64,000 nt of DNA from the NCBI GenBank assembly GCA_964464145.1, contig CAYXFB010000003.1, forward strand, positions 22,513 through 86,512. The letters are read 5' to 3'. Below, piece after piece: positions 1-8,170 of this stretch. Origin of the DNA: UBA5399 sp964464145 (GTDB lineage: Bacteria > Bacillota > Clostridia > Christensenellales > Christensenellaceae). The translations under genes and the position numbers were made by a program. The notes under the pieces are model-generated. The model did not search any database. It was given only the letters and a program-made list of their open reading frames with translations, and had not been told where the DNA came from. Each line of letters begins with the position of its first letter. The stretch's first letter is position 1.

Positions 1-24
1 GCAGCCTAATAAACTCATTATCTG

Positions 25-522
25 TCAGCTGCATGAAACACCTGCTTCATCCAAATTGAAAAACTTATCGCAATCAATTATAAGCTGTATATCATTTCTC
101 CATTTGGCTATACCTTTAATATAGTAGTCCATATCGCCCGCACTGCTGGTGCTTTCCGGCGGTTTTGCTATAACGTCATCGCTGATGCGCGCAACTTCCT
201 GTACGGAATCCACGATCACGCCCATGGAAAGATCTCCGCTCTCCAGCACAACGATACAGGTACGCGAATCGTATTCCTTCGTTTCGTACCCAAAGCGCAT
301 ACGCACATCCATAATGGGTATAATGGTACCGCGAAGGTTTATTATGCCCACAATGCATTCGGGTATGCTGGGCACCACCGTTATGGGCAGCATTTCCACT
401 ATCTCCGTAATATATTCTATTTCAATAGCGTAATACTCATCTCTTATGTTGAATATGAGATAACGCTCCTGAAGCGAATTTTCCTCTTCGTTTTGTATCA
501 ATTCCTGCATGTTGTCTGCCAC
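25..522 (-). CDS. cheW: CheW chemotaxis coupling protein
   Basis: Adaptor that links chemoreceptors to the CheA kinase at the membrane-proximal signalling array. The roughly 165-residue product is a single CheW-like beta-barrel domain, recognisable from YLIFNIRDEYYAIEI near the N-terminus and the core segment IVGIINLRGTIIPIMDVR. A longer reading begins at a TTG (528), but a GTG at 522 sits 7 nt behind a GGAGGGG ribosome site and gives MADNMQEL, so I prefer it. It is the last gene before the window edge, about 20 nt after yaaR and in the same direction, so probably co-transcribed with the fliD-fliS group. Cheminal partners CheA and CheV lie 24 to 50 kb away in the same window. Family call is secure; the exact start is not. 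Confidence 0.93.
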   Translation of the reverse strand: MADNMQELIQNEEENSLQERYLIFNIRDEYYAIEIEYITEIVEMLPITVVPSIPECIVGIINLRGTIIPIMDVRMRFGYETKEYDSRTCIVVLESGDLSMGVIVDSVQEVARISDDVIAKPPESTSSAGDMDYYIKGIAKWRNDIQLIIDCDKFFNLDEAGVSCS

Positions 523-540
523 GCCCAAGCCCCTCCGTGT

Positions 541-993
541 TTAAAAATACATGTCCACCAGCAAACCCCTAATGTCGTCTATATCGTTCAGAAGATTGAG
601 GTTTTCCTTTTCGTCCTCCAGCACCTTTTTGGTCATTTCGTCAAGCTTTGTATTTATATTTTTTATAACGACAAAGATTTTGCTTCTGCCGTTAAAACCC
701 ATCTTGCCCTCTTTTTCAAAAGCAAAACCGTTGCTTACCGTTTCGTTCAGCAGCTTGGTTATCATTTCTCTGTATTTCTGCATTTCCGCCATATCTGCTT
801 TTTTGCCAAGCCTTACGCCCTGTTCTTCAATGTCGCGTATCAGCTCTTCCACATGGCTCATATATGCAGTTTTTGTTTCATTCGTCAACTGGCGCTTAAA
901 CACCAGCTCCGTATTCCGCATACCATCGGCTTCACTCACCTCTGTTTTGGCTATGTGCTCCATGGCGGCGGAATTTATATTACCTATTTTCAT
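541..993 (-). CDS. yaaR: YaaR/DUF327 family protein
   Basis: A 150-residue cytoplasmic protein, mostly helical and charged, with no signal peptide or membrane segment. The C-terminal half has the pattern I associate with the YaaR (DUF327) family: EEQGVRLGKKADMAEMQKYRE, then NGFAFEKEG, then a closing DIRGLLVDMYF. The family's biochemical function is unknown. In several Firmicutes YaaR-like genes sit by flagellar genes, as here between a FliT-like gene and cheW, so a motility-linked role is an inference from position only. ATG start at 993 with a weak purine-rich upstream stretch. Confidence 0.8.
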   Translation of the reverse strand: MKIGNINSAAMEHIAKTEVSEADGMRNTELVFKRQLTNETKTAYMSHVEELIRDIEEQGVRLGKKADMAEMQKYREMITKLLNETVSNGFAFEKEGKMGFNGRSKIFVVIKNINTKLDEMTKKVLEDEKENLNLLNDIDDIRGLLVDMYF

Positions 994-1029
994 ATAAAAA
1001 ACACTTCTCTGACTTCAATTCTAGCCTTA

Positions 1030-1455
1030 TTACTGGTTTTTGTCAATATTTATACTACCTTCCTCACCCATTTTGCTTGCATATGCGTCAATAACCTTTA
1101 TAGCGTCCTTTGTGGATTTCACCTTATCCATATAACCGGACATAAGCGATTCTATTTTTTCAGAATTGCCGTCCTCCAGACTTTTTATCTCTTTTAATAT
1201 ATTTAACCAAAGCCAGGCATGTTTTTCATATTCCGCATCAAATTTCTCATCCTTGCCTTCGGGAGCTTCCAGCAGTTTATTTACATCGGTCAACTCCTTA
1301 ATAATAGCGTCGCGCTCAAACACATTTTTCTGTATGCCGGCTACTCTCTCGGCATCGTTTTCCATGCCCAGGCACTCGCTTATAGCAGTAGTGGCGTCTA
1401 AAAATTTTTGCAGCAGAGAAGATTTTCTGCCTATCAGTTCAATTTTATTTTCCAA
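1030..1455 (-). CDS. small helical protein, candidate FliT/FlgN-type chaperone
   Basis: A 141-residue, all-helical, charged protein with no membrane segment. I see no diagnostic motif. Its size, heptad-like helices and position next to fliS and fliD fit a type III export chaperone of the FliT class, which binds the filament cap protein FliD before export. FliT sequences are very divergent, so this is a contextual guess. The start is a TTG codon (1455) with GAGAGG seven bases upstream. About 36 nt separate it from yaaR. A 214-base gap with several hairpins separates it from fliS, so it may be on its own or an attenuated transcript. Confidence 0.5.
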   Translation of the reverse strand: MENKIELIGRKSSLLQKFLDATTAISECLGMENDAERVAGIQKNVFERDAIIKELTDVNKLLEAPEGKDEKFDAEYEKHAWLWLNILKEIKSLEDGNSEKIESLMSGYMDKVKSTKDAIKVIDAYASKMGEEGSINIDKNQ

Positions 1456-1669
1456 TTATCTGCCTCTCGTTTTTTTTATTACACATCAGGGTAATACCCC
1501 GCCCTTCAGGGCGTATTGACCTATAAATTTTTCCTTTTGTATCCAACATACCCCGTTGCTTGCGGCGGGGTTGTTGATTGCTAGGCCGCCGTTCTGCGTA
1601 TAGAGCGGCGGCCTAAGATATATTTTTTATCTTTTATTCTGCTATGAGCAACGCTTTTATGCGCCGACA
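1456..1669. other. intergenic region with a cluster of GC-rich hairpins
   Basis: No gene is visible here. Three perfect or near-perfect stems follow each other: 1500-1513 (CGCCC/GGGCG, loop TTCA), 1550-1571 (ACCCCG/CGGGGT) and 1583-1614 (nine-base stem AGGCCGCCG/CGGCGGCCT, 14-base loop). The last is followed on the plus strand by an AT-rich stretch with six T residues, but on the minus strand, the direction of the neighbouring genes, no clear U tract follows. It may be a palindromic repeat element or an mRNA-processing or attenuation region between fliS and the next gene. Confidence 0.6.
1583..1614. repeat. perfect 9-bp inverted repeat
   Basis: Arms 1583-1591 and 1606-1614 are exactly complementary and enclose a 14-base loop. 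A run of T at 1622-1627 follows on the plus strand after a short gap, so it is terminator-like only for transcription opposite to the neighbouring genes. Function unclear. Confidence 0.5.
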
Positions 1670-2086
1670 TTAGCCCTGCATCTCGTCTTCGGCCTCAAAC
1701 GAACTGCCCATGCTGTTTTTCACGGCGACCCACGACTCCCTCAGCGAGGAAAGCATATCCACCACCGGGTCTATCTTGCCGGCTTCACGAGAGAATGTGA
1801 CCTCCACAAGCTCGCTGATCATAAACTGATATAGATCCAGCAGATCTTTAGACATATCCACGCTCATATTGAGGCTTCTTATGAGCTCCAATATTATCTC
1901 TTCCGCCTTTTCCAGTGAAACAAGGAAATTCCTCGCAGATTCGGGCTGCTCATCTTCCAAATGTATCTTAGCCAGCTTTAGCTGCTTTATTGCCCCATCG
2001 TATAGCATTATAACCAAATCTATGGGGCTGGCCGTAGTTACGTAATCCTGTTTGTATCTGTTTTGTAAATTTGCTGTTGCGTACAT
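1670..2086 (-). CDS. fliS: FliS flagellin export chaperone
   Basis: Cytosolic chaperone that binds the C-terminus of flagellin and keeps it unpolymerised until export; in Bacillus-type systems it also cooperates with FliW. The 138-residue product is typical in length and has the family pattern: an N-terminal YKQDYVTTASPIDLVIMLYDG motif, then SARNFLVSLEKAEEIILEL and a helical C-terminal half. It follows fliD by about 80 nt on the same strand, the usual fliD-fliS order. Start ATG at 2086. Confident call. Confidence 0.95.
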   Translation of the reverse strand: MYATANLQNRYKQDYVTTASPIDLVIMLYDGAIKQLKLAKIHLEDEQPESARNFLVSLEKAEEIILELIRSLNMSVDMSKDLLDLYQFMISELVEVTFSREAGKIDPVVDMLSSLRESWVAVKNSMGSSFEAEDEMQG

Positions 2087-2164
2087 TGTATACCCTCCCT
2101 GGATATATTAATAGTACCGGCCGCGTATTTCGTTTATATCGTTTTGCCGCTGCCGGAGGTTTTC

Positions 2165-4441
2165 TTACATTCCGGCAAGCTGCTGCGAAAGCCACGCGCT
2201 CTGCTGCTGGTATTGCGACAGAAGCTTTTCCATTTGCGCAAACTGTATATAGTATCTTTCCTCCATCTCGTACATACGATCCATCATGTCAGACATCTTT
2301 TTATCATTATCGGACAAGTTTTGATCTATATTTTTTATATTCGTCTTGGTAAGCGTATTTTGCGTTGTGGTAAAGGTATCGAAGAAACGAGATACCAAGC
2401 CTGAGTTTTCACGCGCCACCTTGCTGTCTGTGCTGTCCGAAACACCAGCCATAACCTTGCCCACAGCGTCCGGATTTTCTTTTAACGCGGCACGGAACTT
2501 CGTTTCGTCAAAGCTTATCTGCCCCTCGTTAGACCATGTGCCGGTGGATAAACCAATATCGTGCGGAGAAAGTCCGGTGTCTCCCACCTTCTCAAACAGC
2601 GCGCTGCGCATGGACGAAAGCAGTCCATTTATTGTGGTATCGTTGCGAAGCTGACCCTTTCTGGCCTCCGCCTCCAACTTTTCTATCTCTTTTTCGGTGA
2701 GCCCCTTCTTCTCTTCCTCTGTAAGCGGCTCATAGCCCTTTTTGTAGTCGTAAGACTCCTTATAAAGACCGTTCAGTTCCTGATAGAGCTTGTTATATTC
2801 TTCCACAAAGGCCTTGACCTTGGTGACCACCGAGTCAATATCCTGACTCAATGAGAAGCTTATCGCCTTTTCATCGTCGGTGCCAACGTCTGCCATTTCC
2901 ATTTTGAGGTTAAACTCTATGCCATCCAGCACAAATGAATTGCTGGAGCGTTTAACAACCTCGCCGTCTATTTTAAGCTCCGCGTCCTTGCCCGTCTTTT
3001 CGCCCACTGCTACTCCGAAGAAGGATTTGGAATCTCCAAAGGCGTTGGAGCCGTCCTTGTTTTCCACAGAAACCCAAGCCGTCTCACCCATGCTTCCGCT
3101 CGTAAAAGTGAAGCTGTCCGTTATCTGGCTGTAAGACATCTTTACGTTCAGCTCGGAATCCGCGTTCACCTTATCCATCATGGATTTTAACGAGGTCTTG
3201 GACGGGTCGAAGGAGAAATCCTTTGAAATTATCTCACCCTTGCTGTTTTTAGACTTTAGCGTGAAGCTGAACATACCGTTGCCATCCAGCTCAAGCTGTA
3301 CGCCCATCTTTTCGGCGGCGGATTTTATGCTGTCCGCGTCCCTGTCTATGTTCTCGTATTTGCTGGTGGTGCCCGCGTTTATTCCCGCGAACAGACCATC
3401 CTCGCCAAAAGCTTTACCTACGCCGCTCTCAAGCTCCAACTTGCTGGCAGAACCGGCCGAATTGTTACGTATGATAAATTTGTCCGCGTCAAGGTCGTAT
3501 GTCATTGTAACATCTGCGGCCGTGTTGGCGTTCACCGTATCCAATACATCTTGAATGCTGTCCGTACTGCTGAACGAAAACTGCTGACCGTTTATTTTGA
3601 AGGAAAGATTACCTCCGTCCAAAATGCTTTTTCCGGTGGCAGCCTCAAAATCTCCCAGTGTCATATCATTGCTGGTGAGAATGTTTTTCGCCTTTACGGT
3701 AGCCTCAGAACCGAATATACCGCCAGTTTCTATAACCTTGGGTGAATTTGATCCGTTCTGTATGCGTATATCCTTATTGCCGTTTTCCTTGTTGGCAATC
3801 AATATTTTACCGTCCGCATTGAGAGACATATTAACGCCCGCCTTGCCGTTGGCGTTCACCGCGTTTATGACATCCTCAATTTTTTCATCCTGCCTGAATG
3901 TGAAGGTCTCTCCGTTTATTGAAAAGGACAACTGCTGATCCACCTGTTCGAAGGCAAAAACATCGCCAATCTTGGCGTCTGCCGCAACAACCTTATCTCC
4001 ACTTGTACTCGCAAAGAAATTTGTGCCCGAGGAGCCCGAAACCATAACGTTACGGTTTCTGTGCTTTTCGCCCTCCATTCTTGCATAGTCTGCAAGAGAG
4101 ACGCCCGTTATCCTGTGGCTGCCTATGCTTGCGCCCGAGGTTGCCTTTATATCCACGTATTTATTTTCCGTATAGCTGACTTTGTAGGCTCTATATACGT
4201 TCTGCGACATAATATTATCAGGACTCAGCACGCTCATAAACTTGTCTCTGAAAGTTTTGAGCTTTGTGTTTATGTCTGCATATGCCGCCCTTTTCCATTC
4301 CAGCTTAGTGTTTTGCTTGTATATACGGTCATACTTCATCTGCTCCGTCTTCATCATGTTGGATACAAGTGTATCCGTATCCATATTCGAAGCCAAGCCC
4401 GTTATCCTAGTTGTACCATATCCGCTTATTGGTGTTGCCAT
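2165..4441 (-). CDS. fliD: FliD filament cap protein (large)
   Basis: Cap at the growing filament tip that folds incoming flagellin. The N-terminal segment GTTRITGLASNMDTDTLVSNMM and a C-terminal helical region with DQNLSDNDKKMSDMMDRMYEMEE plus QMEKLL mark FliD_N and FliD_C. At about 758 residues it is longer than many FliD proteins. The extra length is in the middle, where a flagellin_IN-like unit (a strand, INGxxFxF, then a helix ending in NAN) is seen about three times, near residues 170-225, 275-345 and 395-460. The reading frame opens at a TTG (4462); the ATG at 4441, giving MATPISGYG, is the most family-like start. A candidate sigma-D promoter lies at 4514-4540. Confidence 0.94.
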   Translation of the reverse strand: MATPISGYGTTRITGLASNMDTDTLVSNMMKTEQMKYDRIYKQNTKLEWKRAAYADINTKLKTFRDKFMSVLSPDNIMSQNVYRAYKVSYTENKYVDIKATSGASIGSHRITGVSLADYARMEGEKHRNRNVMVSGSSGTNFFASTSGDKVVAADAKIGDVFAFEQVDQQLSFSINGETFTFRQDEKIEDVINAVNANGKAGVNMSLNADGKILIANKENGNKDIRIQNGSNSPKVIETGGIFGSEATVKAKNILTSNDMTLGDFEAATGKSILDGGNLSFKINGQQFSFSSTDSIQDVLDTVNANTAADVTMTYDLDADKFIIRNNSAGSASKLELESGVGKAFGEDGLFAGINAGTTSKYENIDRDADSIKSAAEKMGVQLELDGNGMFSFTLKSKNSKGEIISKDFSFDPSKTSLKSMMDKVNADSELNVKMSYSQITDSFTFTSGSMGETAWVSVENKDGSNAFGDSKSFFGVAVGEKTGKDAELKIDGEVVKRSSNSFVLDGIEFNLKMEMADVGTDDEKAISFSLSQDIDSVVTKVKAFVEEYNKLYQELNGLYKESYDYKKGYEPLTEEEKKGLTEKEIEKLEAEARKGQLRNDTTINGLLSSMRSALFEKVGDTGLSPHDIGLSTGTWSNEGQISFDETKFRAALKENPDAVGKVMAGVSDSTDSKVARENSGLVSRFFDTFTTTQNTLTKTNIKNIDQNLSDNDKKMSDMMDRMYEMEERYYIQFAQMEKLLSQYQQQSAWLSQQLAGM

Positions 4442-4513
4442 GTTTCCATACATCCTTTTCAAATATTTAGAGAATCCGTTCTCAATATCGCAGTATTACA
4501 ATTTCTATATATT

Positions 4514-4540
4514 ATATCGCACTTTTAAAGGAAAACTTTA
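4514..4540 (-). promoter_or_regulatory. candidate sigma-D promoter for fliD-fliS
   Basis: Read on the minus strand there is TAAA (4537-4540), exactly 15 bases, then TGCGATAT (4514-4521). The flagellar sigma-D/sigma-28 consensus is TAAA-N15-GCCGATAA, so the minus-35 element and spacing are exact and the minus-10 core CGATA is intact. It lies about 75 bases upstream of fliD, a late gene that is a normal sigma-D target, and sigD itself is in the window. Confidence 0.6.
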
Positions 4541-4592
4541 TCGTTTTTTGCATTTATTTTTAAATTTATCGCTGTTTTTTAAGTATTGTATC

Positions 4593-4618
4593 AAAAAAGC
4601 GCCGCAACCACGCGACGC
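4593..4618 (-). terminator. rho-independent terminator after the hydrolase-like gene
   Basis: Stem arms 4599-4605 and 4612-4618 (seven pairs with one G-U) enclose a six-base loop and are followed on the minus strand by six T residues (4593-4598). It sits 18 bases past the stop codon at 4636 and upstream of the fliD promoter, separating the two units. Confidence 0.75.
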
Positions 4619-4635
4619 CTATATACCGTTCTTGC

Positions 4636-5733
4636 CTATATATGCACGAAATATTCCACCTGCGGCAGTGTGCCCGCGCCGTATATTGATGTTATATAGT
4701 CGTAATTCTTGAGCTTGCTGCCCGCTTGCGAAATAGCCACGCCGCGCGTGGGATCGTATCTGCCGTCCACGGACGGGCTGACCACCTGCACATGGCCGTG
4801 ACCGGATGGATTTTTCCACGAAGTAACTGCAGGCATTCCCATATTTGCGTAATATTGCGCCTCCTCGGCGGACACCCTTGTCCAGCCGTAGGTTTGGCCG
4901 TTTGTGTTCAACCAGGTGTTTATTTGGTTTGCGTCAAGCTCCTTCGCGCCGCCCGCGCCCGAAGACACCGGCCTGCCCGCAGCGTCCGTGAAGTGGGGTA
5001 TCTCCGCGCCCATCGCGCGCGTCACGTCCCACAGGAATATATTGCAGTAGGTATCGCCCTGCCCCTGCTTGTTCACAGCGTAGCGCTGGTTTGTTTCCAC
5101 ATTGAACTGGTTTATGACCGCGCGGTATATATCCGCGCTGCGCTGGCCTATGTTGCTTGTTATGGAGGGGTTGGAGGCCACCCATGAATTTGTGGGTATG
5201 CCCTGCCCGGCAGCCGCCGAATAAGCGTTGTGCGCACAGGCCGCCATCTGCGTGCCGTACGCGCCGTAGGCGTTTTGGTTGGCACCGTACATATTGTTCA
5301 GCATACTGTTGTTTTGATTGCTGTTGTTGTTATTGCCCTGCTGCTGCGCCAGCACCAGCATGAGCATCATCATCATCATGCTGTTATCGGAACCGCCGCC
5401 CAGAATGTCCGTGCCGCCGCCCATTCCCATGAGCCCGGAGAGACCGGAGGAATAAGACCCGCCGCTTCCGCCCAGATTGGAAAAATCACCAATGCCCGTG
5501 GTGGAAAGACCGGCCGTGTTCATCGTCATCATGCCCGAAAGCATCTGTGAAAAAGAATTGTTCAGCCCATTCTGCGAACCGGCCGTTTTGTTTGCCGTTC
5601 CCAAATTGTTTCCATACATGCCCTGCGTGCCCATAAGAGCACCCGAAGATGGCACGTAGTTCGTATTCGCATTTCCGCCGGTAACGTGCATATTACTCAT
5701 ATATACGTTGTTTACCGCATCATTGATTGGCAT
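4636..5733 (-). CDS. putative secreted peptidoglycan hydrolase in the flagellar cluster
   Basis: A 365-residue protein in two parts. Residues 1-190 are low-complexity, rich in Gly, Asn, Met, Ser and Gln, with a run of Met near 119-125 and no obvious Sec signal peptide. Residues 195-365 form a globular domain with YCNIFLWDVTRAMGAEIPH (Cys about 230), YGWTRV, and SWKNPSGHGHVQVV (His 312 and 314), the Cys then His arrangement of papain-fold NlpC/P60 and CHAP-type cell-wall amidases or peptidases. No flgJ is seen in the window, so it could be the enzyme that opens the wall for the rod, or a hydrolase exported by the flagellar secretion system. Both are inference. It has a sigma-A-like promoter upstream and a terminator downstream. 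Confidence 0.65.
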   Translation of the reverse strand: MPINDAVNNVYMSNMHVTGGNANTNYVPSSGALMGTQGMYGNNLGTANKTAGSQNGLNNSFSQMLSGMMTMNTAGLSTTGIGDFSNLGGSGGSYSSGLSGLMGMGGGTDILGGGSDNSMMMMMLMLVLAQQQGNNNNSNQNNSMLNNMYGANQNAYGAYGTQMAACAHNAYSAAAGQGIPTNSWVASNPSITSNIGQRSADIYRAVINQFNVETNQRYAVNKQGQGDTYCNIFLWDVTRAMGAEIPHFTDAAGRPVSSGAGGAKELDANQINTWLNTNGQTYGWTRVSAEEAQYYANMGMPAVTSWKNPSGHGHVQVVSPSVDGRYDPTRGVAISQAGSKLKNYDYITSIYGAGTLPQVEYFVHI

Positions 5734-5769
5734 AGCTGGTATGTCCCCCCTATTTGCATATACATTCTA

Positions 5770-5797
5770 ATTATATCAAATATTCCGCAAATTGCAA
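5770..5797 (-). promoter_or_regulatory. candidate sigma-A promoter for the hydrolase-like gene
   Basis: On the minus strand TTGCAA (5792-5797), 16 bases, TATAAT (5770-5775), about 36 bases before the start at 5733, with a GGGGGG ribosome site between. The minus-10 hexamer is perfect. Confidence 0.55.
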
Positions 5798-5812
5798 AAG
5801 CAATTTTGTTCG

Positions 5813-7750
5813 TCACACGCTTATGTCCACCGCCTGCAGCTGGAAATTTTCCTCTCGACCCAGCACCTGATCCACATTGAGCGGCGTAGCGGGCTTGTCC
5901 ATACGCACCACCTTCACCTCGCGCACGGCAAAATCGCCCTCTGTAAGAAGCTCTGTAAGCTCGGCCGTGCTCTTTTGCAGATATTTGAGCACAGCGTCGT
6001 TCTCCACGCGAAACTCTATTGCGAGATGTTCCAGCTCCGAGCGCATCACGGTCTCCACCCGCCCCATGTTCTCTGTTTCAAGCGCTATTAGTATGGTGGT
6101 GTTCGTGCGGCTCTCCTCGCCGCCCTTTTGCTTGCGCTCGAAAACATAGAGCTCCGCCGTGTTCTTCTTCTGGTCTATCTCTATTGGTATCTGGCAGTAA
6201 TAAAAATTATCTATGTTGTTCCCCAGCTGTATGCGCGAGGAAATATCCGCCGCGCGCTGTGCCGGGGCGCTGGCCTCACCCATGAGGCGCGAAAGACTGC
6301 TTTGCACGCTGTCCGCCGCGCTCTGCTGGCTCTTCACGGCATTTTGCAGATTTTCCGCGTCCGCCGGAACGTCCCGCCGCATACTCACCGTGAACTTGGC
6401 CAGTGTTTGCAACACCTGCTGCACCTCCCGCACCGCCGCGCTGTCCAAATTTGCCGCCTGCGCGTTTGCCGCGTTCTGACCGTTTGCGCTTTGCTGCGCA
6501 TTGCCCGTCTGCGTGTTTGGCTGCGTGCTTTGCTGTGCGTTTGCGCCCTGCTGCGCCTGCCCCTCACCGCCCGGTAAGGTTTGCTGCGGCTGCGTTGCCT
6601 GCGCCGTCTCTCCCGCCGCACTGCGCGCCGTCTGATATGCCGTCAGCAGCGTTTGCGTAGCCTGCGCGCTCTTCTCCGGCGGAAGCGAAAACTTTGATAT
6701 AAAACCCTCTATCGCCTGCTTTGCCTCGCCCTCGCTCATGTTTTGCAGCGTAGACATAAAATCTGCCACGGCGCTCTGCGGCAGATTTTTCACCGGATTA
6801 TCGGGAGCGCTGCCGTTTATCACAGTCATGAATGTTTCGTTGAAAACGGCCTGCTGCGCCTGCGTAAGCGCAGCGTTCGAAGTTTGCGCCGCCTGTGCGG
6901 CTTGCGGCGCGGCGGTCGCGTTCGCCATCGCTCCCGTTGCGCTCTGCTGTGCCACGTTTTCGAGCGCGGCCATAAATTTCGCCTCGGCTTCGCTCATGTT
7001 TTCCGCGCGCGGAGCAGTTTGCTGCGCTTGCTCACCCTCCTCCGCCTCCATGCCCGCCGGCAGCGGCGCGGCCGAATCGGCGGCTTTAGCCTCCTGCGCG
7101 CCCGCCTTGATTTCCGCCTGACCGCCCACCGCGGCCTGAGCCTGCGGTTCCGCCTGATCCAAAAGCTGCATGAGCTCGTTCATAAGCTGCTGTGTATCCG
7201 CGCCCAGATCGCCCTTGCCCTGTATCCACTGCATAATGAGGTTCACATTCTCCTGCGTCACCGGCACATCGTTCGCCGCCATGAAAAGCGCGGCGGACGC
7301 GGGCAACTCCGGGTAGGACATCGCTATCTTCACAAGCAGCGCCACGCGCTCGGGCGAGGGCTGTATGTTTCTGTCCACAAGAAATTGCGCGGCCTTTGTG
7401 TTCACCTCGGAGGGCTGTATTCCCATGTCCATAAGCCGTACCTGAAGATCGCCCGTGCCAAGGTGCACCGGCTGGCCGTTCACCGAGGTAAGGCGCAGGT
7501 GCACACTGCCGTCGCTCTTGGACGTCATCATGAGCTCCAGCTTGTCACCCGCCAGCATTACCTGCGCGCCGGGAAAATCCGCCTTCACGGTTGTGCCGTC
7601 CGGCATCTTGAGCGTGAGCGAGCTGCCCTGCGCCTCCACCACCTCGGCCTTTATGGTCTGCCCCTCGCGCATCGTCTGAAATGGAGATTTCCCTCCTTCC
7701 GTTACAGTGCCCGCTTGCGTGGGGTTTATATTTATGGGTGTAAACTGCAT
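5813..7750 (-). CDS. FliK-like hook-length protein, first of two (YlqG-like)
   Basis: A 645-residue protein whose last 100 or so residues match the flagellar hook-length control C-terminal domain: FYYCQIPIEID, then YVFERK, LIALETENMGRVETVMR and a closing helical part with FRVENDAVLKYL. The middle (about residues 190-470) is a long Gln/Ala-rich disordered stretch, typical of the ruler part of FliK. It sits back to back with a small FlhB-like gene, the ylqG-ylqH pairing known in Bacillus. Another FliK-like gene lies at 16614-18071 in the normal fliK slot, so this copy may be an accessory or late variant. A sigma-D-like site lies at 7783-7808. Confidence 0.8.
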   Translation of the reverse strand: MQFTPININPTQAGTVTEGGKSPFQTMREGQTIKAEVVEAQGSSLTLKMPDGTTVKADFPGAQVMLAGDKLELMMTSKSDGSVHLRLTSVNGQPVHLGTGDLQVRLMDMGIQPSEVNTKAAQFLVDRNIQPSPERVALLVKIAMSYPELPASAALFMAANDVPVTQENVNLIMQWIQGKGDLGADTQQLMNELMQLLDQAEPQAQAAVGGQAEIKAGAQEAKAADSAAPLPAGMEAEEGEQAQQTAPRAENMSEAEAKFMAALENVAQQSATGAMANATAAPQAAQAAQTSNAALTQAQQAVFNETFMTVINGSAPDNPVKNLPQSAVADFMSTLQNMSEGEAKQAIEGFISKFSLPPEKSAQATQTLLTAYQTARSAAGETAQATQPQQTLPGGEGQAQQGANAQQSTQPNTQTGNAQQSANGQNAANAQAANLDSAAVREVQQVLQTLAKFTVSMRRDVPADAENLQNAVKSQQSAADSVQSSLSRLMGEASAPAQRAADISSRIQLGNNIDNFYYCQIPIEIDQKKNTAELYVFERKQKGGEESRTNTTILIALETENMGRVETVMRSELEHLAIEFRVENDAVLKYLQKSTAELTELLTEGDFAVREVKVVRMDKPATPLNVDQVLGREENFQLQAVDISV

Positions 7751-7782
7751 TTGTTACCTCCGCTTATTTGCATATACATAAT

Positions 7783-7808
7783 ATATCGGTCAAAAGCGCC
7801 TTTACTTA
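7783..7808 (-). promoter_or_regulatory. candidate sigma-D promoter for the first fliK-like gene
   Basis: Minus strand: TAAG (7805-7808), 15 bases, then CCGATAT (7783-7789), one mismatch from TAAA-N15-CCGATAT. It lies about 33 bases before the ATG at 7750, with a GGAGGTAAC ribosome site between. A TAAA also occurs at 7801-7804 but at a spacing of 11, which is too short. Confidence 0.5.
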
Positions 7809-7840
7809 ATGGATTTTTTTGCGCACGGCGTTTTTTTCGC

Positions 7841-7869
7841 ATTGTTTTTTCGCGTCAAAACGGTATAAT
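7841..7869 (+). promoter_or_regulatory. candidate sigma-A promoter for a leaderless ylqH-like mRNA
   Basis: TTGTTT, 16 bases, then a perfect TATAAT at 7864-7869. A start of transcription about seven bases downstream would fall at 7876-7877, which is the A of the ylqH-like ATG (7877). No Shine-Dalgarno sequence is present before that ATG. Confidence 0.5.
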
Positions 7870-7876
7870 AATTTGT

Positions 7877-8170
7877 ATGGAGATAAAAGACTACCGGAAA
7901 AACGCAAAGGCGGCCGCGCTGAAATACGATCCCGCAAATGACGACGCACCCATAATCACCGCGCTTGGCATGGGTCATGTGGCCGCGCGCATAATAGAAA
8001 ACGCGCAGCAGCACAATATTCCCGTCGTCGAAGATAAAAAACTCTCCGACGTGCTTATGCAGCTTTCCGTCGGAGATATCATTCCTCAAAAATTATATGA
8101 AGCCGTGGCGCAGATACTTATATACATAAGCCAGCAGGACGGCTCCTTTAAAGACAAGCTCAAATTTTGA
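7877..8170 (+). CDS. small FlhB C-domain-like protein (YlqH-like)
   Basis: A 97-residue protein resembling only the cytoplasmic C-terminal half of FlhB/YscU: APIITALGMGHVAARIIENA, then IPVVEDKKLSDVLMQL, then GDIIPQKLYEAVAQILIYI. It lacks all membrane segments and the NPTH autocleavage site present in the full FlhB at 45413. In FlhB this part interacts with FliK during the export switch, and here the gene is divergent from a FliK-like gene, suggesting a pair. The family's exact role is unsettled. It is one of few plus-strand genes in the flagellar region. Its ATG lies just past a TATAAT box with no ribosome site, so translation may be leaderless. Confidence 0.85.
   Translation: MEIKDYRKNAKAAALKYDPANDDAPIITALGMGHVAARIIENAQQHNIPVVEDKKLSDVLMQLSVGDIIPQKLYEAVAQILIYISQQDGSFKDKLKF

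Noticed and set aside
6743..7876. Long plus-strand frame upstream of and continuous with the ylqH-like gene
   Set aside because: It is the complement of the first fliK-like gene, with a composition that mirrors Gln/Ala codons; only the part after 7877 resembles a real protein.
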